From Gigaspora rosea (lineage: Eukaryota; Glomeromycota; Glomeromycetes; Diversisporales; Gigasporaceae), in contig QKWP01000492.1 in the NCBI GenBank assembly GCA_003550325.1, forward strand, positions 178,322-242,321: 64,000 nucleotides of DNA, written 5' to 3'. Within the stretch, counting starts at the first letter, position 1; every line of letters starts with the position of its first letter. The translations under genes and the position numbers were made by a program. Under the pieces are notes generated by a model. It did not search any database and was not told where the DNA came from. It saw only the letters and a program-made list of their open reading frames with translations. Shown piece after piece: positions 53,451 to 64,000 of the stretch.

Positions 53451-53719
53451 TAAATTTCTCTATTTTATTAACGTTAACAACAGTCTATTATCATTATACA
53501 TTAAACGTGGTTTAATATTGTTTAACAAACTAAGGGTTTGTAATTGAACGGTTGTTTACTAATTTGTTCATTAGTAATTTTCGTTTTTTCTAAATCAAAA
53601 ATATAATGAAAGGATATGAAAATGAAAAAAAACCCGAATAAAGGTTTAACCAAAAACAACATTTTATACTTGTTTCAAATGCGTATTATCATAATAATAT
53701 TTAGTTTATTTAATATTTG
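53451..53719. other. Degraded interior of the hAT element
   Basis: AT-rich, no domain recognised. Confidence 0.35.
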
Positions 53720-53950
53720 GGGTCTTTGCCTTGAAAATGACCTTATGGGACTATGTAGATCTTATGAATAAAAATTAAAATTTCTAGATATCCTGTAATC
53801 CAATTCAAATAAACTTTTTTTTATTTTGTAGAGCTTAGTGAGTTTTACAAAATAAAAAAAGGTTTATGGATTACTGGGTGGCTAGAAACTTTAATTTTTA
53901 TCCATAAGATTTACATAGTCCCGTAAGGTCATTTTCAAGGCAAAGACCCC
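53720..53950. mobile_element. Palindromic MITE, 231 bp (GGGGTCTTTGCC ends)
   Basis: Left arm GGGGTCTTTGCCTTGAAAAT, GACCTTATGGGACTATGTAG; right arm CTACATAGTC-type partner ending in CAAGGCAAAGACCCC, with only a few mismatches over more than 60 bp. The loop contains AAATAAACTTTTTTTTATTT and a facing copy. Confidence 0.9.
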
Positions 53951-54159
53951 AATTTACTATTAGGACTGACGGTCCTTTCGGTCCGTCCTAAAAAGGACCG
54001 GACCGGCCCAGTCTCTGGATGGACCAAAGGACCGTTGGTTCGGACTGGACCGATTAACAGCCCTAATCTTTAATATCTTTAACAACCTTACAAGGTCCAA
54101 TATTTTTACCCAACTTTTTTTAATATATCTTATGGACCTTTATGTTTCTTCATTGTTAA

Positions 54160-54420
54160 TTAAAAATAAATAATCAATGCTATTATTAACTTGCCTTTTT
54201 GTCTTTCTCTTTGCCATTTTTTTATGGCCTCAAATCTGTCTATAGCTTCTTTGTAAAGAAATTCGCGTTTGTCATGTTTATTTTTCAACCGTCTTAATGT
54301 CAAAAGATAATCTGTATGTTCACGATTCTTTTCAAAGGTCAATTTTAGTAGAATTTTTGATAAATTCGGGAACAGAGCGTGCCACTTTGGATAAATTTTT
54401 TTTGTTTACATGTTCACTGC
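54160..54420 (-). CDS. Possible exon of an unrecognised gene
   Basis: The minus strand reads HALFPNLSKILLKLTFEKNR, then EHTDYLLTLRRLKNKHDKRE and FLYKEAIDRFEAIKKWQRER plus QKGKL, before leaving for AT-rich sequence. Charged, helix-favouring composition with regular hydrophobics looks like real protein, and the frame is open for about 70 codons after a TAA upstream. No complete gene model can be built: no ATG with a plausible context at the 5' end except at 54342, and no confident splice sites. I do not recognise the family. Confidence 0.35.
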
Positions 54421-56601
54421 GGAACTCATATTTAATAATTTTTTCAATTAAGTTTAGGGTTAGGGTCGTTTTATATTAGGGTTAGATTAGTTTTAGGTAA
54501 ATATATATAAGCAAAATTGCCTTCCCGACATTTTTGCTTTTATTTCTTGTTTTGCTTCGCCGGCGATCATCTAAATTCTATAATTTGATTGGCGGTTGAT
54601 CACATGATTTGCCTCCGCTTTAGACGTACCCCCATTTTGTGCAAACATTTACTAAAAATGAAAATTAGATAACACCAAGGTGTGTTAAGAAGTTTACCAC
54701 TTGGCAAATTACGCACGTACACTCATAACAAAGCTAGGCAATTGGACAATTGGCTGTCCGGCGAATTTTAAAATTCTATAGTTAGGCAAAACTGAAGAAT
54801 TGGACTACAAATTTTTTACACAATATCTATAGTATACTATATGTTAATAGATCAATGGACTGGATAGATTGGATATGTGTAAAATTCATTGCATATACAA
54901 GAGATGCTGCCCAACCCCGTTCACGTACGCACGTTGTACGTACTGTACGTATAATGTTACAAGTATATGTATATATATATATACATATATCTGGTATAGA
55001 TAACTGGTTCAAGATGTGCTTATAAAAAGAAAAGAATTATACGACTAAAAGAAAGGCCATGGTACAAAAAGGATGTTCGATGATTTGTAGTAAATTTAAT
55101 TTTCTTTGCATTATGTATAACTATAATGAAATCATTTTAATATCTCAAAGATTTTTATATTTTTTAAGATTAAACCAATATAATTCGTTAAAATTTTGAC
55201 CTTAATACATACCCTTAAATAGAAATTCGGTTTTTATTGATTTAAAAATTAAATTAGTTCTATTAACAATCGAATCGTTAGATTTAGCATTAGGTTGAAT
55301 CAGGTTTGAGTTCAGCTTGAATCATTAAATTGAACCTTAAGTTTTAAATTCAAATGTTTGAACTGTTAAATACATATCAGTATCACCATTATCGTCTAAA
55401 TGCGTTTAAATAATTGCATTCACTTTCATAAATTTTATTTAGCAATAATTTTTGAATAGATTTTTATTAATTTATAATCAATTAATTTATGGAAACACAA
55501 CTTTAAAACTATAAATACGTATTAACAATGAAATACACCGATATTAATTAATAGATATATTGTGGTATCTCTTCTAAACAAGAAAAATTTTTTATATTCT
55601 AAAAATAGACCGATTACAAAAAATAAACCAACCACACTGAACAAATATAATTTTGTCCTAATTAAATATGCATATTTTCTTTTGATATTAAAGCACAACT
55701 CTTTACCTTATATTTTTAAATATATAACATTATAACGTTATAAAATTACTATAAAAATGTCCAAAATTACATTGCCTGGGATCATGTGATTTATATATAT
55801 TATAATCCAGTAATCTAATTTACAAGGCGTTAAAGTCTGCCCATGATGAAGGTTTAACAACATCCAGTTCCATGTGGATGCGAATTTGAATCAACATTCA
55901 TCTGATTTGTTCTAAAATTCGGCAAAGATCGACGACGAATAATTTATGGTTTACTCGCATAGTAATTTAATTGGGTTCTTGCCAACCAAACTTACTAGTT
56001 TTGATTTCAAATAGTATTTACCGGGTTATTACCGTTATTGTTAGGGCAAAAAGTCTCAAATTAAAATTGAGTTTGGGGTAAGTACATACTGTAATCACGG
56101 GATTCTATCTCTTCGACAAATTTCCATTCACGGTTTAAAGTTAGACGGTAAATGTGTCATACGAGATTGTCCATATCGATATTGTAATAACAATTACGGG
56201 AATTCTTAAAAATTTTGTACACGTACAATTCTTTTCTTTCTGAAATTGTTAAATGTTCCTTTCTAATCGAATTTCGAAAAATTAGTTAAAAATGTTTATT
56301 GTTTGCGATTAGAACAAATAAAACTTTATTTGGGTTTCAAAATCTTTTTATAAAAATTACAATTTCAAACCCTAATTTAAGTTAACAAAAATATTCTGTT
56401 TTTTTATAACAATTCACAATGAATAAATAAATGAATAAATGATTATCGAAAATATTTTCAACAATTTTATACAACTAACAATGGTCAAGATTTTTTTTTT
56501 CTTTTAGCAACAAGTGTTTTTTAATGAATTAATAATGCTGTGAATTCTGAAATACAATTATAGTAACATTTTTTTTTCATATAGCCTGGTTCAGTAAAGA
56601 A
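54421..56601. other. Non-coding
   Basis: Contains TTTAGGGTTAGGG (about 54455) and ATTAGGGTTAGATTAG hexamers, a GTACGTACGT-rich palindromic patch at 54925-54950 (CGTACGCACGTTGTACGTAC), a short AT dinucleotide run at 54965-54985 and AT-rich sequence to 56600. No gene is supported. Confidence 0.4.
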
Positions 56602-57215
56602 TAACGCCCACGACCCTTAATGCCATAGTAAGTACGATGGTAACACTACGTATTTGAACATAATAATTTATAGAAATGTTTAAATTTAAAAAGGTTGTGA
56701 TGTTCATATACACCAAACTAGAAATCAATCTAACGCCCCACGAACCTTAATTCCACGGAATCAAGTATAACCCGAATTTAAACAGTAATTTTCTGTGTAA
56801 TTAAAAAAGTTGTCTCTATATTCAGATCAAGCAGTAGATATCGACTTGACGCCCATGAATCTTAATGTCACGGAATCGATAAATACTATATAGTTTACAT
56901 ACTGTAATTGCTAATCTCGGTGCTCATGTACACCTGACATAACGCCCATGAATCTTAATGTCACTGAATCAACATATGATTAATAGTTTACATAAATGCT
57001 AATGCTAATTTCGATGCTTATGTACACTTTGACCGAACAGGAGGAGATAATAAAGTTCTAATGCCCACAAACTTTAATATCACAAAATAAATATAATTAT
57101 AACCAAGCTTTAAATGGTAAATATTAAATTTAGAAGAGTATACCTTGGTATATATATATATATTTATGTACACTTGATCGATCGAACGCCTACGAATCTT
57201 AAGATTTCAAAAAGA
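56602..57215. repeat. Tandem repeat, 95-130-bp units, six copies
   Basis: A conserved core AACGCCCATGAATCTTAATG with TCAC(G/T)GAATC begins at 56602, 56732, 56848, 56941, 57060 and 57185. The tails share TAATTTC(G)ATGCT and TATGTACAC(C/T)T(T/G)GA. The last two copies are strongly mutated. The array ends about 500 bp beyond the stop codon of the minus-strand gene at 57716-59639. Confidence 0.85.
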
Positions 57216-57715
57216 TTAATTTACATATTGCAAAGTTTAATATGCACTTGATACCAATGAATGAACTTGAAATAATCAAGCTATCGATTTAATACTAATG
57301 TCATGGAATTAAGTAAATTATTTGCTAAATGTAGTACTAAATGTAGTAGCTTTTTCAAAATCTAGTTTCACCTTTAGAAATTATTAAATTGTACAAAAAA
57401 TTTTTTTTACATGTTAATTCTAACTAAACTTAATTAATATCTATTCAATCTAATTTAATCATTACTATTTGTTTTCTCTAACTTAGTTTTTTCTAAAAAT
57501 TACCAATCTTAAATCGGATTAATATTTACTCGTTATTATTACAAATTTAATTGGTTCTGAATTTGACACTATTGATCGAAAATGGGACAAGTCCCAGATC
57601 AAATAGAAATCTCGATTCCCAAGCCCAAACTACGTAGTAATCTCTTAAGTCAAAAAAAAAAAAAAAAGTTTGGTTGTAACCCTACTCTTGAACCATCTCT
57701 TCAGTCAACTATCCA
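57216..57715. other. 3' flank of the coiled-coil gene
   Basis: AT-rich with poly(A) at 57654-57667. Likely 3' untranslated region and flank of the minus-strand gene. Nothing else seen. Confidence 0.4.
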
Positions 57716-58665
57716 TCAACTATCTGGCGCGTCAACTTGAAAATCAATCCTATTAAAAGAAATTACCGGGCAACTTTTACGGTATTTGTTCGCAAACTTT
57801 GATGACTCCGCGTCACCTATTCCCAATAATTCTTGAAGTTCATATAAAAGCGTTATTGTAGGAGAAGGCGGTGATTTATCAACATTATTATTAGTAGTAG
57901 TATTGTAAGGAGTATGTGGAATCCCATTTCGCCCATTCTGAATGGAGAGTAATAGCCCAAGACCTTTTCGTTCGCAAGATTGTGGTGTAGATTTTTTATT
58001 ATTTACAGTATCTTGCTTTGCAAGGATCAAAAGTTCTTTAACAACTTCTCGGACACGTTCGCCATTTTCGCAAATAATTGGGCTCATCTTTAGCTTTGGA
58101 TTCGTTGAAGTTTTTATTTTTAATTTTTGATTCATTGAAGTTGATGTTTCAATGTTACTTCGTGCCTTCGATTTTTTTGACTTTTTAGATGATACATTGT
58201 TAACAAACGTGTTTTCTACTCCTTCCTTTTTTATCTCCAACTCTTTAGATTCTTTAGATTCCGTAGATGTATTAGAATGTGATGTCTGCATTAATATATT
58301 ATTATCATTATTATGTTTTACTGATTCATTAAAGAAATCCTCGTTTTGAGTATCTGATTCGTTATAATTTATATCTATCAAATTAAAAAAAAATTTTTTT
58401 TTTTTATCAAATTATATGAATTAGACAATGCCATACAAAATATAATACATTTAAAACGAATTATTGACAAACCTAATTGTGCATTAGGTAAAACTTTAGT
58501 TCCTATAGCTTTTGATGAACGCTCAAGAGCTTCTTGTGCGTCATGAAGTAGTTCATCTATAATAACACATATTCGTTTAAATCGAACATCATTATCTTTT
58601 GCGATTTCTACCAGGTCCGTCTGATGATTAAAATTAATTTAATTATTAAAATGTTTAATATCAGA

Positions 58666-58696
<31 letters not shown>

Positions 58697-59639
58697 TTTT
58701 TTTTTTTTAAAAAAAAAAAAAAATTTATTTACAAATACCTCTGTTAATGGTGTAGACGAATCACCATCGTCGTCAGTACAAACTTCAGACATAAACGTGT
58801 CATTACTAAAAAGGTTGAATATAAATTTGAATATATAAAGAATAATAAAAATGATAATAAGAATATAAATTATGATAATTAACAAGACATACATTTTAAG
58901 CATTCTCTTCAACTTTATTATTTCTTCAGCTTGTTTTTTATTTTTTTCATCTAATTCAGCATTTTTCGCCGTCAGACATTTTATAGAGATTTCCAAATCA
59001 GCTATCTAAACGCGATGAACAATTAACATATATGTTGATAGTTAATATTTAGCCATTCTATAATATAAGAAGGCCTAATCTATTCGTGTTCTAAATTACT
59101 TAATTTAATTACGCGTTTTGGGATTATTATTTACATTGACTTGATTAATCATAGCATTACATAAATCATGAATAAAAATAACTCACCTTTCTGTTCATTC
59201 TTGCTTCATCAGCTTGCCTATCAGCTTGTAATTGACGAGCGACGTCAAGATCAATTTGAGAGGATTTTTCAGATAAAGTTCCAAGGGAAGACTTTGGTCG
59301 TACACGTATTATTGTATCCGACATTATTGAAGGAGTCTTATTAAGAAAGCTCATGCTACTCTGTACACTTATATTCGAATTTGCAGATTTATTACTCTGA
59401 CTGCTATCTTCATCCGAGTCAGAAAAAAAACCGTTTCCAGACCTCGCCTTTTCTCTATCTGATAAACCGGTCGTATTAATTCTAGCGACACGGGGCCTAT
59501 TCGAACTATTGCTTGTTAAACTGGAAGTGGTTTTACTGCGCAAAAGCGTAGGTGGCGGCACGGTCGCGAATTTGGGGTCAGTTTTAACTCGCGGTTTACG
59601 AGTCTTAGAAAGGCTCGAGTCTCGTTCTTGTTTCTCCAT
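57716..59639 (-). CDS. Hypothetical coiled-coil protein, five exons, 479 aa
   Basis: Exons (minus): 59187-59639, 58893-59005, 58739-58805, 58473-58620 and 57716-58374. All introns are GT-AG (GTGAGT, GTATGT, GTATTT, GTTTGT donors) and the sum is 1440 bases, an exact multiple of three. ATG at 59639 starts MEKQERDSSLSKTRKPRVKT. Residues 1-130 are Ser/Arg-rich and disordered. About 133-190 form a coiled coil (DVARQLQADRQADEARMNRK, then AELDEKNKKQAEEIIKLKRM). An acidic loop (TDDDGD) and a second helical segment (DLVEIAKDNDVRFKRICVII) follow. The C-terminal half is Ser/Thr/Asn-rich with a basic SSKKSKKSKARSN cluster that could be a nuclear signal, then helical ERVREVVKELLILAKQ and LLYELQELLGIGD. 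No known domain is recognised; a scaffold or cytoskeletal role would be a guess. Intron 3 holds an AT dinucleotide run. Confidence 0.8.
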
Positions 59640-60927
59640 CTATAGTTGTAAGGTGAAACTTTTTTATGTGATGACGAAAGTGAAACTTAAAACCTGGTGA
59701 AAGATAAAAGACAAAATCCTGGCGAAACTCAAAAATCTCCTTGGAAAAAGGCGAAACTTAAATTCGGAAAAGACAAGACCTGGCAAAACCCTGATAAAGA
59801 CCAAACACCCAACTAAAAAGTGAAACTTAAAAAATTTGAATTTTCAATTCGTAAATTATGAAAAAATACAGGCGATTTGCCACTAGTGGGTAGTTGTGGT
59901 TGGAAATTGACAATCGATTACAAAGGGGACTAACTAACTATATAGGCGTGTGACAATGTAACACAGCAAGGGATATTTTTTATGAGTAACCGTTGATATT
60001 TTGGTCAACTTTGATAAATTCTCCGGTGTAATTCTGCAGAGTCACATTGGTCTATGCATAAGTTTAAAATCACAAAAAGGGAATGATATGTCATTCTTAT
60101 TATTCTTAAATTGCAACTCTAACAATATAAATAAAGTTGAGAAAGAACCCCCTAATCCAAAATTTTGTTCTCTAAAATGATGAAATGTAAAATTTATTAG
60201 GCTCAGCATACGTACGTAAACGTACGTACCAGGGTTGACACGGACCAGTCAACGATCAGTATCGACCTGGCTAACTTGACGGTCCGTCCAAAAGTTTAAC
60301 ATTGGTAAATTCAAATTATATACGTATACAGTACGTATATATATGTGTGATATTTATGTAACTATATAAGAGACCCTTCAATCATTGACCAGCAAGCCTT
60401 TCGTAGATTACCGATTTTGACCAACTTTTGATGTGCGTCCTTTTCTTTTGTTGAATCATCTTTTGATGGTGGATTCTATCACATGATTCGAGCGTAACAC
60501 AGCCATGAATACGCTTCAATTTTTCCTTTATCGGTCTTTTACACGTGTAAATCTGGGATCTATCTAGATAATTGTTATACATGGCACTGTTTTAAATATT
60601 CTGTGCCCCATGTCAACATGGAAAATAAAAATCAAAGCCATTTATATGCCATTTATATATCATATACGTCATTGTCATTGATAATAAGATAGGAATGATC
60701 GCGAAATAGATTTGGTTTATTAATAATCCTAAATTAACGTCAGCATATACAAAATATCATATAATATTAGGAAAAGAAGCACTGTTATATATCCGAAGCT
60801 AAAAAAATTCATTGGCTAGCTAAAATAAAAGTAAATATATTGATTAATACAGTATTAGCAGTTATGTAAATTGATGTTCATCTGGACCAAAAATCGGGTC
60901 TTATTACTCCCTCGCTACGCCCTGGAT
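59640..60927. other. Intergenic, upstream of the coiled-coil gene
   Basis: 59645-59835 contains six or so GTGAAACTT(A)AAA / GGCGAAACTTAAA units just before the start codon of the minus-strand gene, probably its 5' leader or promoter region. 60205-60235 has CGTACGTAAACGTACGTACC. The minus-strand frame at 60382-60582 (Lys/Arg-rich, with CKRPIKEKLKRIHGCV) has no support beyond being open. Confidence 0.45.
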
Positions 60928-61704
60928 CTAATCTTTATCACATATCGTCTCATCCGAACTTTTCTTGTCTACACGTTCACCTTTACAAAATAGTTTTAAT
61001 CGAAACGCGTCAACCCCGTTAAGATAATATCTGTAAAGACGTTTATCCCTTATAAATCCCAAATTATGATATAATGAAAGTGCCCCAAGGTTTGTATATT
61101 CTGTTTCGAGGACAATCTTGAATGGAATGTTTAAAAATTTCAGATAATTTCATACAATATTAAACATTAATAAAACTCATTCATTCACTCACTTCATCAG
61201 CATCCTGTTTTTTCATAGCGTCTATAGCCATTTTTACTAATGAAGTTCCTATTAAAAAGAAAATACGGTGATGATAACTTTAACTTTATCATTATTAATA
61301 ATTATGAAAACAGTAAAATATTCCAAACCTATCTTTCTTTTTCGATATTCTTTTTTAACGGCTAACATTGCAATATAACCGCGCAATGCATCACGATGTT
61401 TATCAAGTTTGCATATTATTACTCCAATGCATTGATCTTCGACCATGGTCTTTTAGAGATAATATATATAATGAGAAATAATTTCCGCAATTTTTATTCT
61501 GAATAAAATATCTAATATTTTACCTACCATAAAACATAAATTTGGCCAATTATTGATAAAATAACGATATGTGTATATTGAATATGGTTCTGACAGATCG
61601 TTCTCAATCAAAGACATGATTCCTGGAAGTTGTAATTCTGAAGTATAAGGCACATATTTAATGTCTTCACTTATTATGTTTTGTGACGTTGAAAATTCTT
61701 CCAT
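60928..61704 (-). CDS. NAA30: N-alpha-acetyltransferase 30 (NatC catalytic subunit), 180 aa
   Basis: Exons (minus): 61528-61704, 61329-61449, 61193-61248 and 60928-61116; donors GTAGGT, GTTTGG, GTGAGT; total 543 bases, 180 residues plus stop. NAA30/MAK3 transfers acetyl from acetyl-CoA to N termini such as Met-Leu and Met-Ile, with NAA35 and NAA38, at the ribosome. Motifs: [40 protein letters not shown] (the typical NatC substrate-binding start), [20 protein letters not shown] (beta4 and acetyl-CoA loop, residues about 82-101), [20 protein letters not shown] and [17 protein letters not shown] (the diagnostic C-terminal block). Length matches yeast Mak3. The acetyl-CoA loop is R-K-R-K-I-G, with Lys where the first Gly of R-x-x-G-x-G/A is usual. 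Confidence 0.93.
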
Positions 61705-62991
61705 CGGTGTTGTTGACTGGCAGTGTTGAATAATTTTTCACCTCATTAGAACAGATTTATGGTAGCCAATAAAAGTGCAGTTATGCTAAATGTGTATCCA
61801 ATTTGGGGGACGTCTAAAAGCGGATCATCCATGACGTAACATCTTCCCGAACCAATTTTTACCATGAGGCAATAAATTTTTATTGTTATCCATTGGCTCC
61901 ATTGCTCCATTGAGGATAATTTCTGAATGGGTTAGAGATTAAAACCCTATTCTCTATCGACTTTTTTCCATTGGTTCCATTGTCAATGGAGTATATCAGT
62001 AGTATATCCATTGCCAACCCTGCAGGGCCTGTGGTTATCTATTACATATTTAATTTTAATAAATTTCAGACCACTTATCCAAATAGAAGATACGGCCAAA
62101 TTTGAGAAAGATATCGCGATAATCACAAAGCTAAAAATTGACTTTCATTTATATATGGCCAGCCGATTAATATTATTCTTAGGATACCTGAAAATTTTTC
62201 AGATGACCGAATCAATAAGTTACCAACTTAGAATAAATTATTGTCGCGGATCATAATGAAATCAGATTAAAATGAGGTTTTTTTAACCCACTTATACTTG
62301 TTTTCTTGCTTTTAACCCCTAACCCTAAAAAATGCGCCCCCAAAATTTTTATTTTTCTGTGGCTTTTTATTTTAATGTCGAACGTGGAAATAGGCTAAAT
62401 TTAATTTTGAATGCACATAACTTATGTTGTAAAAACATGTTCAAGTTAATAAAGGTTCCTAATTCAATCTAAGTCAAAGAAGATTCTAAATCAATTTGTC
62501 GAATAAGTTATTTTAGAATTTAAGTGGCTTTAAGATAAAGTTTTTTTTTGTATTAAGAATTAGATGTAAGTAAATTAAATTTATTGCTTCAAAAGCCTAC
62601 ATATGGTTTTTTTTTATACTGTAGTACATTCGCCCTTTATATTTACAGTGATTTTTATGCAATTAACATGTTTTAGCACTCCCTGACGAAAACTACATAA
62701 TAGTCTTTATATATTTTGTCAACAGGGCTTGAATATCGACACTTTTCTACCTGTGTCGGAAGTAGATAAATAAAAATTAATATAAAATATGTTACGAGCA
62801 ACCAATTTCTTCACGCTGATCGCTCAATTGAAATCTCAAGAATAGCATTAGGAAAACGGTGGACAACAGCCATAAATATCAACAGTTAATCGCAATATAT
62901 CGATGTGACTTTATGTAGTGCAATTGTTATTTTTCTTCTAAAATAATTTTTATAAAATTCCGCATGACTACTAATCCAAATTTATGCTGTA
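61705..62991. other. Intergenic between NAA30 and the next gene
   Basis: CCATTGGCTCCATTGCTCCA and CCATTGGTTCCATTGTCAAT (61900-61990) form a short degenerate CCATTG repeat. CCCCTAACCCTAAAAAATGC (about 62315) has telomere-like hexamers. The plus-strand frame at 62011-62256 is not supported by any domain. Confidence 0.4.
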
Positions 62992-63660
62992 TTACAACGA
63001 TTTTATCCTAGTAGTGAGTACATCAACGACTTCGATGATTTCCTCATCTGTGAACCCTGAAGACACTTCTTGAATAAAATCTTGGGCGACTATATAATCA
63101 TGCGAAACTTTTGTTTCTTCAGGCTGTATCGGCACCGATTTGCTGTTTTGCTCAAGTGGGACTTTCGGTTTCACTTTTTCACTACATAATTCTTCAACCG
63201 ATATAGAGGATACTTCTTGTTCCCGAAGTTTCTTCTCCCTAATTCTCTGAATTGTCTCTTTACTAACCTTTTCTTTATATGTCGAATCCAAGAATTCATC
63301 GACCGCCTTATCTTCCAATGATTTACTCTCTTTGCGAATAGGTGACGCAGGATATTGGGATGAAGACTCATGACATACATCAGGATTTGAAGTGTTATCA
63401 GATATATTATCGGAATTAATTTCGATCTGTTTAGGTGAATTCGTTCTACGAGAGGCATTGACCGTACCGCTGATATTAGCCGAAGATTGTTCTTTTGGAA
63501 TGAATGTATCTACCTGTTCGGTCTTCACAGCATCCTTATTCCGTGAGTCATTTTGTGATAGCTTTTGTTCTAATTTCGCAACCCTGGATCTAAGCTCAAT
63601 ATTTTCTCTTTCTTTCGCGATCTGTTCCAATTCTGCGATTCTAAAGTCTGGCATTCTCAT
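62992..63660 (-). CDS. Single-exon coiled-coil protein, 222 aa
   Basis: ATG at 63660, stop at 62992. The N terminus RIAELEQIAKERENIELRSR and VAKLEQKLSQND has clear heptads (Ile/Leu at a and d) and is a short coiled coil, residues about 6-38. The middle (about 39-120) is Ser/Asn-rich and disordered. AVDEFLDSTYKEKVSKETIQ and RIREKKLREQE (about 121-150) form a second helix, and the C terminus VAQDFIQEVSSGFTDEEIIE is acidic and helical. This layout matches a multicopy family that I recall from Rhizophagus proteomes, whose function is unknown; coiled-coil dimerisation is the only inference. A TATA-like sequence lies 31-40 bases upstream of the ATG. Confidence 0.8.
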   Translation of the reverse strand: MRMPDFRIAELEQIAKERENIELRSRVAKLEQKLSQNDSRNKDAVKTEQVDTFIPKEQSSANISGTVNASRRTNSPKQIEINSDNISDNTSNPDVCHESSSQYPASPIRKESKSLEDKAVDEFLDSTYKEKVSKETIQRIREKKLREQEVSSISVEELCSEKVKPKVPLEQNSKSVPIQPEETKVSHDYIVAQDFIQEVSSGFTDEEIIEVVDVLTTRIKSL

Positions 63661-63690
63661 GTTTCAATAAATCTAGTTCAAATTTGGAGT

Positions 63691-63700
63691 TTTATATAAG
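63691..63700 (-). promoter_or_regulatory. TATA-like element of the 222-aa gene
   Basis: The minus strand reads CTTATATAAA 31-40 bases before the start codon at 63660. This would give a very short 5' leader or place the start site near the ATG. Confidence 0.4.
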
Positions 63701-64000
63701 ATGTAGATATGTTCAAAAGTTTGTATTTGTATTTTTTATTTATATTTTTTTTATTTGTATGTTGTTGTTCGTTTGGGCAACAATTTTTATAAAATAAAGA
63801 AGGGGTCCGGTGACCTTGCCATTTTAACGCGATCGTGTAAAAATACTGTTTATATTTGAAATCGGCCACCAGGGCCAGCTTTATTAATATAAAAAATACG
63901 AGGCAAAATACATATTACTCTGTATCTACATTCGAACTATTTTCCTTTTGCCTTTCCGACACACACACCGACCCATGTTATAGTAACAATAGGAGTCTTC
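63701..64000. other. Upstream flank at the window end
   Basis: No gene is supported. The minus frame at 63678-63869 is open but Lys/Asn/Tyr-rich, without domain. Sequence towards 64000 is less AT-rich and may belong to a neighbouring gene outside the window. Confidence 0.35.

Larger units (their letters stand above)
49796..54065 (-). mobile_element. hAT transposon, 4.27 kb, with nested insertions
   Basis: Ends TAGGGCTGTTAATCGGTC and GACCGATTAACAGCCCTA are perfect inverted repeats of 18 bp. Subterminal blocks contain many GGTCC(G)/CGGACC motifs (50335-50395 and 53965-54060). A minus-strand transposase C terminus with the hAT dimerisation motif lies inside. Three insertions are seen: an unidentified segment at about 49850-50300 containing GGGTTAAAATCGAACCCC, the hAT element 51094-53217, and the MITE 53259-53382. 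The 8-bp target duplication is not clear because the flanks are a minisatellite (ATCTAATA versus ATCTTTAA). Confidence 0.85.

Noticed and set aside
57942..58349. Plus-strand frames opposite the coiled-coil gene
   Set aside because: Antisense shadows of exon 5, which is supported by consistent splice phases.
62011..62256. Plus-strand 81-aa frame
   Set aside because: No start context, domain or splice support; the interval is AT-rich intergenic sequence.
63171..63670. Other frames overlapping the 222-aa gene
   Set aside because: The 62992-63660 frame has coiled-coil heptads and a sensible start; the others have neither.

Overview
The window is nuclear DNA of a transposon-dense, very AT-rich fungal genome, most probably an arbuscular mycorrhizal fungus of the Rhizophagus type (Glomeromycotina). 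This is an inference from three things: short spliceosomal introns with TACTAAC-type branch points beside intact fungal genes, gene and transposase families that I associate with those genomes (a decayed Sel1-like repeat, a short coiled-coil protein family, two unusual DDE-like transposase families, a LINE with RNase H), and very many foldback elements. Only the last ~7 kb looks like ordinary euchromatin.

Layout. 0-9.2 kb: two decayed copies of one DDE-like/zinc-finger transposase gene in head-to-head orientation (about 1.5-3.7 kb on minus, 6.7-9.1 kb on plus) with a Sel1 remnant between them. 9.2-12 kb: hairpins and palindromic elements, one carrying telomere-like TTAGGG runs. 12.5-15.8 kb: a multi-exon transposase pseudogene with recognisable introns, cut by an assembly gap. 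16.7-36.4 kb: MITEs, palindromes, minisatellites, a tandem array of exon/intron-like units, two SINE-like copies of very different GC content, and a 2.2-kb repeat present as two inverted arms (26.1-28.3 and 33.0-35.4 kb, the second interrupted by a gap).

36.4-47.3 kb: one long decayed LINE (endonuclease, reverse transcriptase, RNase H, terminal CCHC) into which at least five other elements inserted: a tRNA-derived SINE, a small MITE, a 1.16-kb hAT-like palindromic element, a 1.95-kb hAT-like element carrying a captured fragment of a bacterial-type Lon protease gene, and a PIF/Harbinger-like MITE. Several of these have clear target-site duplications. 47.3-54.1 kb: palindrome, minisatellites, and a 4.3-kb hAT element whose transposase is itself split by a second hAT element (perfect 8-bp duplication) and a 124-bp MITE.

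54.1-64 kb: gene region, all on minus: a five-exon coiled-coil protein (479 aa), a four-exon N-terminal acetyltransferase NAA30/MAK3 (180 aa, NatC catalytic subunit) and a single-exon coiled-coil protein (222 aa). They are independent transcription units; nothing indicates that they work together.

The most unusual object is the Lon fragment inside the hAT-like element at 43.1-45.0 kb: DNA-transposon capture of a gene of apparently bacterial type, with in-frame TGA codons that may be decayed CGA or may be tryptophan codons of a mollicute donor.
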